A stretch of DNA of 64,000 nucleotides from Plotosus lineatus (lineage: Eukaryota > Chordata > Actinopteri > Siluriformes > Plotosidae), in NCBI GenBank assembly GCA_024760905.1, contig CM045733.1, forward strand, positions 69,513,501-69,577,500, given 5' to 3'. Shown here one piece after another: positions 57,173-64,000 of this stretch. The notes beneath the pieces were generated by a model. That model was not told the DNA's origin. It saw only the letters and a list, made by a program, of their open reading frames with translations, and did not search any database. A program made the position numbers and the translations under genes. Position 1 is the stretch's first letter. Each line of letters opens with the position of its first letter.

Positions 57173-57334
57173 TAAATATCATATAAATTTACACTTATGT
57201 AACCATAAAATTATGCAAACGTTAATGTTTTTGCATGTAGCTTATTTTTAAATTTGCTTATTTAAACATAATCATACTGGCCAGTCATAAGTCAAATGTA
57301 ATTGATAAATATTCTGGAAAGAGTCATGCAGGGA

Positions 57335-57615
57335 ACATGAGGTTGGTGATGTAGTGGTTTGGGTACTGGCCTCATGCTTGAGAGGTTGTGGGTTCAAATC
57401 CTTGTCAGACCCCACTTTGCTAAGCCTCTGGGCAAGGTCTTAATCCTTAAGTGAGGCTTCATCCACCCAGCCATATAAACGGGTACCTGCAAGGAAGGCA
57501 ATCTGAGATCTAATAGCATCCAGGAGGATCTGAACTCCTTGTCACTTCACGTGAAGGAATCTGGGAATAAGCAGTAGGTGTGATGAGTGGTAAGCTTGGG
57601 TGTAAGAGCCAAATA
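57335..57615 (+). mobile_element. SINE-C, full length, diverged
   Basis: Head GTTGGTGATGTAGTGGTTTG, box B-like GGGTTCAAATCC, then GGCAAGGTCTTAATCC, ATATAAACGGGTACCTGC, and the end around GGGTGTAAGAGCC. Confidence 0.8.
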
Positions 57616-57689
57616 AATTATAGATAAGCAAGTAAGTCTCAAAATTATTTTTTTTTAAAAATGGACCATGTATGAGTTTAAACTTTTCG

Positions 57690-58040
57690 GGAGGGGTGGG
57701 CTAGTGGTATGGGGCGCTGGATTGCTGATCCTAGCGTTGGGGGTTCGAGTCCCAGTTTCCACAAGGTTGTCACTGTCCTCCCAGTGCAGCTGACTGGGTT
57801 ATCAAAGGCCGGCCATGTCTCTCACTGTCTATGGTGAGAGCTTCATGTAAAAGAACCATTGTTGACGTTTCATAAAGAGGAGCTGCAAAGCCATCAGCGT
57901 GTTTCTGTCCCTTGCTAAAGTGTTGTGTCAGGAAGGGCATCCGACGTAAAAACCTCTGCCAAATCAAAATGTGTGAATCATATGATTCGCTGTGGCGATC
58001 CCTGAAAATGGGAAAAAGTCGAAAGGAAAAGAAGAATAAG
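57690..58040 (+). mobile_element. SINE-A with LINE-matching tail, full length
   Basis: Head GGGTGGGCTAGTGGTATGGG, box B-like GGGGGTTCGAGTCCC, body GGCCGGCCATGTCTCTCACT, then the LINE-type tail: GTCAGGAAGGGCATCCGACG and CTGTGGCGATCCCTG through 'tcgaaaggaaaagaagaa'. It is well preserved. Confidence 0.9.
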
Positions 58041-58649
58041 TATGAGTTTAAACTTCTGTTTAATACTAAAATACCCAATTCACTTTAACCATATTTACCA
58101 CCACTGTATGTAATTCTTTAATTCTCTAATTACACTCAATTACATCAGATCAATCCAATCTTATTATATAATCATAACTTCATTAAAGGAAAATGAAAGG
58201 AAACTCTCCTGTTATCCTTAAAATGCATAATTTCCTCACTCTTGCAGAACTGAGGTCCCACTTTTCATTGTACAATGTCACCCCATAAGGATTTGGGTTT
58301 TTCCCCCCAATTTCCTCTCCAATTTTACTCAGATACAAATCCCACCCATCAGGTATTGCCTGCACATGCCCCCATCTGTGACAGGCAATGCTAGCCAGTC
58401 GCATATTTTCGAACTGTGGTACATGCACATTTGGGGTGGTCTAACACACTTGGAGGGAAAGCCCTATCCTCCCCCTCATATAAATGACCTCACAGATACC
58501 CATGATTGGCTGGCAATCGCTCTGAGCGACAGGGAAGTGAGCGTATGCCATCCCGCCCTTGAGAGCTTGACCAATCAGTTCCCATGGGCTCCCGTCCATG
58601 GACGGTTCGGGGAGCAGATTTTTTTTTTTTCATATTGAATTAGACATAG
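58041..58649. other. Intron sequence, nothing recognised
   Basis: About 58340-58620 is GC-balanced with no repeat match in the window; T-run at 58619-58630. Confidence 0.35.
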
Positions 58650-59010
58650 ACTTGGGGTGGTATGATGGTACAGTGTTTAGCATGTCTTTCTCACAGCAAG
58701 AAAGTCCAGGTTATAAACCCATGTTCAAAAAGCCTGTTTATATGTACCGTAGTTGCCATATTCTCCCCCATAGTTGCATGGGTTTTCTCCAGATACTCTT
58801 GATTTATCCCCCAATGCAAAGACATTTGTTAAGATAACACGTTAAGCTAATTGGATATTCCAGATTTCCTCTGTGTGAAATATGAATGTGAATGATTGTG
58901 TGTATATCTTGGCTCTGCGATGGTCTGGTGATCTGTTCAAGATATACCCCACCTTCGCTCAGAGTCAACTGGGATGGGCTTTAACCTTCCTGTGACTTTA
59001 ATAAAGGATA
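58650..59010 (+). mobile_element. SINE-B with L2-like tail, diverged
   Basis: Head GGTGGTATGATGGTACAGTG, body CATATTCTCCCCCATAGTTG and ATGCAAAGACATTTG, tail CAACTGGGATGGGCTTTAAC. Confidence 0.75.
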
Positions 59011-59622
59011 GAGTGGTTATGAAAATTATATAAAATAACATTGTTATATTGGTTTGATCACTTTATTCAAAGCTCCCGGTAGCAATGTTTATTACTAAAA
59101 TTAGTCATGTTTGTTTGCCAGCCAGATTGATATGCAGACTCAGTGGCTAAAAGCTTCAGAGTAATTTCAGGGGATTTTTGAATTGTGTGTGGATTAAACT
59201 GTGAAGCATCAACACTCTTCACTGTGTCACAGTGCAACGCATGAAATAAAAACAAAAAAATCTGACTTTCTAACACACTTGGAGTTTGGCTTGTAAAACC
59301 CGGATTCCAAAAATGTTGGGACACGATATAGATTGAGAATAAAAACTGAATGCAATGATGTGAAAGTGCCAAATTTCACTATTTTATTCCGAATAGAACG
59401 TAGATGACAGTATCAAAAATTTAAACTGGGAAAATGTATAATTTTAAGGGGAAAATATGTTGATTAAATTTCATGGTGTCGACAAATCTCAAAAAAGTTG
59501 GGACAATAAGGCCATTTTCACCACTGTGAGGCATCACCTCTTCTTCTTACAACAGTCTGCAAACATATGGGGATTGAGGAGACAAGTTTCTCAAGTTTAG
59601 AAATATGAACGCTGTCCCGTTC

Positions 59623-60602
59623 TTATCTAATACAGACCTTTAACTGATCAATTCTCTTGGGCCTTCTTTGTTGCACCTTCCTCTTTATGATGTGCCAAAT
59701 GTTCTTGATAGGTGAAAGATTTGGACTGCAGACTGGCCGTTTCAATACCCGGATCCTTTTCCTATGCAGCCATGATGTTGTAATTAATGCTGCATGTGGT
59801 CTGGTATTATCATGTTGAACAATGCAAGGTCTTCTTTGAAACAGACGACGTCTAGATGGGAGCTTATGTTGTTCTAATACCTGAATATACCTTTCTGCAT
59901 TGACGGTGCCTTTCCAGATGTGCAAGCTGCCCATGCCACACGCACTTATGCAACCCCATACCATCACAGATGCAGCTTCTGAACTGAGTGCTGATAACAA
60001 CTTGGGTTGTCCTTGTCCTCTTTAGTCCGGATGACATGGCGTCCCAGTTTTCCATAAAGAAATTCGAATCGTGATTCTTCTGACCACAGAACAGTTTTCC
60101 ACTTTGCCACACTCAATTTTAAATGACCCCTGGCCCAGAGAAAACGCCTGCACTTCTGTTATCTGTTTAGAAATGGCTTCTTCTTTGTACTGTAGAGTTT
60201 CAGCTGGTGGATGGCATGATGGATTGTGTTGACTCACAATGGTCTCTGGAAGTATTGCTGAGCCCATTCTGTGATTTCCCTTACAGTAGCATTCCTGTTT
60301 GTGGTGCAGTGCCGTTTAAGGGCCCGAAGATCACGGGCATCCAGTATGGTTTTTCGGCCTTGACCCTTACGCACAGAGATTGTTCCAGATTCTCTGAATC
60401 TTTGGATGATGTTATGCACTGTAGATGATGATAACTTCAAACTCTGCAATTTTTCATGGGAAACACCTTTCTGATATTGCTCCACTATCTTTCTGCGCAA
60501 CATTGGGAGAAATGGTGATCCTCTCCCCATCTTCGCTTCTGAGAGACACTGCCACTCTGAGAAGCTCTTTTTATACTCAGTCATTTTGCCAATGGACCTC
60601 AT
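59623..60602 (-). pseudogene. Tc1-like transposase pseudogene
   Basis: The N-terminal frame (60234-60602) contains a paired-type helix-turn-helix region (RRKIVEQYQKGVSHEKL, VHNIIQRFRESGTISVRKG). The C-terminal frame (59623-60000) contains VWGCISACG, a catalytic-type block QHDNTRPHAA, and SPNLSPIKNIWHIIKRK. In the last block the expected catalytic Glu (SPDLNPIE.W) is Lys, and the first acidic block reads WSEES instead of WSDE. Frameshifts separate the two frames. It cannot encode an active enzyme. Confidence 0.85.
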
Positions 60603-60794
60603 TAGTGGTAATTGATCTTCCAGCTGTTCTTTATAAGAGCAATTGACTTTTCCAGCCTCTTATTGCTACCTGTCCAACTTTTTAAAGATTTGTTGGCACC
60701 ATAAAATTTAAAATCAACATTTTTTCCTTAAAATGATACATTTTCTCAGTTTAAACTTTTGACCCTGTCATCTATGTTCTACTCATAAAAAATA

Positions 60795-61307
60795 CAGGGA
60801 TCCCTCGCTACTTTGCGCTTCAATTCATGCAGCTTTAATGCATCGCATTTTTTTTAACATAAATATTCATTGAATTAAAAAATAAAGAAATTAAGGAAGA
60901 ATGGGGAAAAGGTGAAGGGAAATGCCACAAAACAATGCCAATTATGCAAAAAAAAAAAAAAACCCAAAAAACCCCTAAACAAACACAAAACAAGAAACAA
61001 CCCAAAACCACCCATCAAAACTACTTAGATTTTTTGAGGTGCGCATCTGCGTGCACACACACCTGTATGTGCGTGTACTGTATTTATATTTTTTTATTTA
61101 CATCTTATTTATTATTTTTTTAACATTTAACAATTGTTATTATAAACATTTATAGCATTGAGTATGTATTTATTGATATTATATACACATATACATGTAC
61201 GTATACGTCAGTCAGAGGTTTTTTTTTTTTGGGGGGGGGGTGATCCTACTTCACTGAATTCAGTGGTTGCAGGGTCCCAATTAACCACAGAAAGTGAGGG
61301 ATCCCTG
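60795..61307. mobile_element. MITE (family T5) nested in the Tc1-like transposon
   Basis: Ends CAGGGATCCCTCGCTACTTT and ...AGAAAGTGAGGGATCCCTG are flanked by TA. The interior is A/T-rich with A-runs and a G-run and lacks transposase. A terminal fragment of the same family lies at 3260-3346. Confidence 0.85.
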
Positions 61308-61519
61308 TATTGAAATTTGGCAGTTACACATCATTGCATTCGGTTTTTGTTCAAAATTTGTATAGTGTGCAAACTTTTTTGGAATCTGGTTTGTATTGTA
61401 TTTATAAAACAGTGAAATCTGGTGTGAAGGAGTTTTCAAGGTCAGAGGAAGGGGTGCATCACTAGATACTTAGGTCACCCAAAACCTTTCACTGACATGC
61501 TTTGATCTCTTTCACACAG

Positions 61520-61638
61520 GAAAAATTCAAAAGTCCAGATTAGCCGAGTGAGACTGGAGGATTCTGGGAACTACACGTGCGTGGCAAAAAATTCGCTGGG
61601 GACGGATAACTCCACCAGCTACATCAATGTACAAAGCA
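61520..61638 (+). CDS. nrg2: Neuregulin 2, exon 3 (second half of Ig-like C2 domain)
   Basis: This 119-bp exon joins in phase 2 (AG|G = Arg192) and encodes to Ser231 plus one base. It supplies the second Ig half: RVRLEDSGNYTCVAKNSLG, with the D-x-G-x-Y-x-C motif placing C212 as the disulfide partner of C161. N209 (NYT) and N222 (NST) are in glycosylation sequons. It is bounded by CACACAG/ and /GTAAGA and ends in phase 1. In NRG2 the following exons carry a linker and the EGF-like domain, which are outside the window. Confidence 0.93.
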
Positions 61639-62309
61639 GTAAGAGACGACTTTTTTTTAACTTCTTGACTAATTCAAATGGTATTGGGGTTGTGGACTGT
61701 TCTTTCGCATGTATGCTAGTTCAAAGAGATTAGTGCAAGCTTTGTAGGTTATTATTCACCCAGTCTGTAGCCCTCAGATTTTCTGAAATGTCTTCAGGTG
61801 TCTTGCTGTTTAGCACATTCACTAGATCAGAGGAGTGTAAATGTGCCAGGTAGAGTACAAGGTGTCTTCCCTATGCTACAGAGAACTGGCAAGAGAACAG
61901 AACTGTGGGAAATGTAGGCTGACAACACAAAACTGTGGACCTGAAATTGTGTTAGATGCTCTAAGATGAGCAGGCACTCAAAGATGAATGTCATCTTAAA
62001 GAGAAGAGAAATGTGCAAGGAATTGTCTGGAGGATTTCTCACACAATGTTTTCCCTTTCATTTATGCCATTATGACAGACTTTCAGTTTGGCTGCTGAGT
62101 ACCGGCAGTGTTGTTGTGCCAGTCACTCAGTTTAGAGTTAAAGCACTATGATAGAGTGAATAGCCAATTATGTCAATGTGCCACAAAACAAAACTTGGCT
62201 AGTGTATGGACAGCAACGTTTAAGAGCCAACACACTGCCCAGGACCTGACTGTATAAATATATGCAATGTCAGAAATCACTTTGAAACTTACTTAGCCCT
62301 TCATTATTC
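61639..62309 (+). other. nrg2: nrg2 intron 3, 5' part
   Basis: Starts GTAAGAG and runs off the right edge of the window. This first stretch has no recognised repeat. No further exon is seen before 64000. Confidence 0.6.
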
Positions 62310-62415
62310 ATTTATTTACTCATCCATTTTCCACTTTATCCTGCTTGTGTCATGGGAACGCTGGAGCTTAGCCGACCGTAGGCAAAAGTCAGGAACACCC
62401 TAAAGTGTCTGTATG
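62310..62415 (-). mobile_element. L2-like SINE tail fragment
   Basis: Plus strand TCATCCATTTTCCACTTTAT and GGGAACGCTGGAGCTTAGCC are the tail portion only. Confidence 0.5.
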
Positions 62416-62549
62416 TGTATGTTGGAATGTAGAAAATTTGTGACCTTGCTGTGATCTTTGACCTTAACATTCCAAGATCAGAGCATCTCTGGGACTGAGA
62501 GACAGTAGTGTCCCCATCACGGTTTCTAAAGCTTCATGCACAGGTGCGG

Positions 62550-62930
62550 ACAGGACGCGGTAGCTTAATGGTTAGCACAGCAAGAATGTTGAGGGTTTGA
62601 TCACTGGGCTCAGGCATTTCTGCCTGGAGTACACATGTTCTCCCCATGCTTGAGTAGGGTTCAGCCGGGCACTCCGGTTTCCTCCAAGTACTCTGGTTTC
62701 CTCCATAGTCCAAAAACATGCACACCAGGCTAACTGGCATAACTGTCTCTACACGCTATTGTACTGCTTTAACTCCAATTGCCCACAGTGGGTGCAAGTG
62801 TAAATGGTTGTGTGTTTTCCTGCAATGATCTGGCAGGCTGTTCATGGGCTAATCCCGCCTTTGCCCACTATCAGCAGCGATAGGCACCAGCTTCCCTGCG
62901 ATTCTAATATAATAATGAAAATTAAAAGGC
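62550..62930 (+). mobile_element. SINE-B with L2-like tail, partial duplication
   Basis: Head GACGCGGTAGCTTAATGGTT, body CATGTTCTCCCCATGCTTGA; the 'ctccggtttcctcc' block occurs twice in a row (62670-62705). Tail GATAGGCACCAGCTTCCCTG. Confidence 0.75.
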
Positions 62931-63064
62931 AAATGAAAATGAGTGTGAGAGTTGTTGTCAGGATTTTGTTCACAGACAAACAGACACACAATTATCAGAT
63001 GGTAATCAGCACGGTGATGTAGACGTTTGAAAGAAATGGAAGATAAACCTTGTTAATTCTTGGC

Positions 63065-63315
63065 TGACAATTTCTATGTGGAGTTTGCATGCTCTCCTGG
63101 GAACACCAACAGTTTCCTCCAACAGTCCAAAGACATGCAGATTAGATCAATTTCGATATTCCAAATTGCCTCTAGACGTGAATGTGATTGTGAATGCTTG
63201 TGTGTGGGTGTTGGCTATGCAATGGTCTGGCAAGATGCTCAGGGTGTACCCCGCCTTTGATTGGAGTCTACTGGGACGGGGCTCTAGCCTCCCTATGATC
63301 CTAATAAAAGGTAAA
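63065..63315 (+). mobile_element. SINE-B with L2-like tail, head missing
   Basis: Starts in the body (TATGTGGAGTTTGCATGCTC), passes CCAAAGACATGCAGATTAGA, and ends CCCTATGATCCTAATAAAAG. Confidence 0.75.
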
Positions 63316-64000
63316 GTAAATAATAAAATGACATATATAGGCGTATGTTGACATCAGTGGCCCTTGAATAAACTATTAATGACACAAGTCTAATTAAAAT
63401 TAAGTGAAAAAGCTAATGTATTTGTTATGCTACTATCATGAAGCTGGCAAGTCCAGTCTTTAACCATCCTGTTCACTATTTCTCTTTCATTGAAAATGTT
63501 TACAGCATGTGCATGGGGCAGTTACAATCCTGCCCCTGTGGATCTCTATTAGCATTTGTTGTAGCTCATAAAAACTAGGATAATAATAAATACATAAAAA
63601 TCTAATAATATAATATATATAATAATAAATCTCTATAGAACCGTTTGTGTACGTGTGCAGCACTCTTGGAAAAAATCTAGTCAAAAACATTTCTTTTAAA
63701 TCATCCGCCACTCATTTCGTGGGTCATTAGTATTTGAATAAATTTTAAAATGTATGTGAATAATGACTTTAGAAAATGTATACATGTTACAGAAACCTGA
63801 AACATTACATTATCATGTATTTCTAATCACCTTCGTGTAGAGGAGTAACAGGTACTTGATATTTTGGATTGTAGTGCAGAGGTACATGTATAGCAAAGAA
63901 CAAAAAAAAAACAGCACAAACAAACAAAAACATATGAATTCTTTATTTGGTAAAGTTTTCTGTAAGATTCATTTATATAGCATTTATGGAAGCAGTCTCT
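63316..64000. other. nrg2 intron 3, AT-rich, nothing recognised
   Basis: No repeat, exon or RNA gene is recognised up to the window edge. Confidence 0.45.

Larger units (their letters stand above)
59296..61393 (-). mobile_element. Tc1-like DNA transposon, inactive, carrying a nested MITE
   Basis: The left end AAACCCGGATTCCAAAAATG and the right end (reverse complement) CAAACCAGATTCCAAAAAAG match imperfectly and are flanked by TA, giving 2,098 bp including a 513-bp MITE inserted near the right end. The ends resemble a Tc1 group common in fish with GTTGGGACA motifs. The transposase reads on the minus strand and is broken. Confidence 0.8.
52353..61519 (+). other. nrg2: nrg2 intron 2 (9.2 kb)
   Basis: Begins GTAAGA, ends CACACAG. 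It contains the hammerhead palindrome, a near full-length LINE, five SINEs and a nested Tc1-like transposon. It splits the Ig domain, as in other neuregulin genes. Confidence 0.85.

Overview
The window is vertebrate, almost certainly ray-finned (teleost) fish, DNA. It is intron-rich, AT-rich and crowded with dinucleotide microsatellites, tRNA-derived SINEs, Tc1/Tigger/hAT-type DNA transposons and small LINEs. There is no bacterial or viral gene organisation and no complete intronless host gene. The species cannot be named from the sequence alone.

One host gene spans the window on the + strand: the 5' part of neuregulin 2 (nrg2; which teleost paralogue, a or b, cannot be decided). Exon 1 (350-761) carries the start codon, a hydrophobic N-terminal segment and the conserved NRG2 N-terminal region. 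Exons 2 (52190-52352) and 3 (61520-61638) encode the Ig-like C2 domain. Splice phases fit exactly (1, 2, 1) and all three donors are GTAAG-type. The product is read to residue 231. The EGF-like domain, transmembrane segment and intracellular tail lie beyond the right edge. Introns are 51.4 kb, 9.2 kb and more than 2.3 kb.

Nearly everything else is transposon history inside these introns. At least five SINE types recur: A (body seen about twelve times, with two alternative 3' tails), B (DANA/HE1-like, more than 20 copies, with at least three tails), C, D and E. One SINE-A tail matches the 3' end of a LINE present in the window, a visible SINE-LINE partnership. Several insertions are nested and their order can be read from target-site duplications: an hAT element holding a Tigger-like element holding a LINE (35100-37568); a solo LTR inside a LINE (17299-17659); a TA-flanked transposon splitting a SINE (28455-29301); and a small MITE inside a dead Tc1-like transposon (59296-61393). 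A near full-length LINE (53329-56471) has an 11-bp target-site duplication but broken reading frames.

The most unusual structure is in intron 2, about 400 bp past exon 2. It is a 191-bp palindrome (52757-52947) with two identical 90-bp arms, lying between two (TA)n tracts. Each arm encodes a complete type I hammerhead ribozyme core, one per strand. The sense-strand copy would lie in the nrg2 pre-mRNA and is predicted to cut after base 52911. Hammerheads of this form are known from Penelope-like retroelements, so a Penelope-type origin is the leading inference. The inverted arrangement inside a host intron deserves testing.
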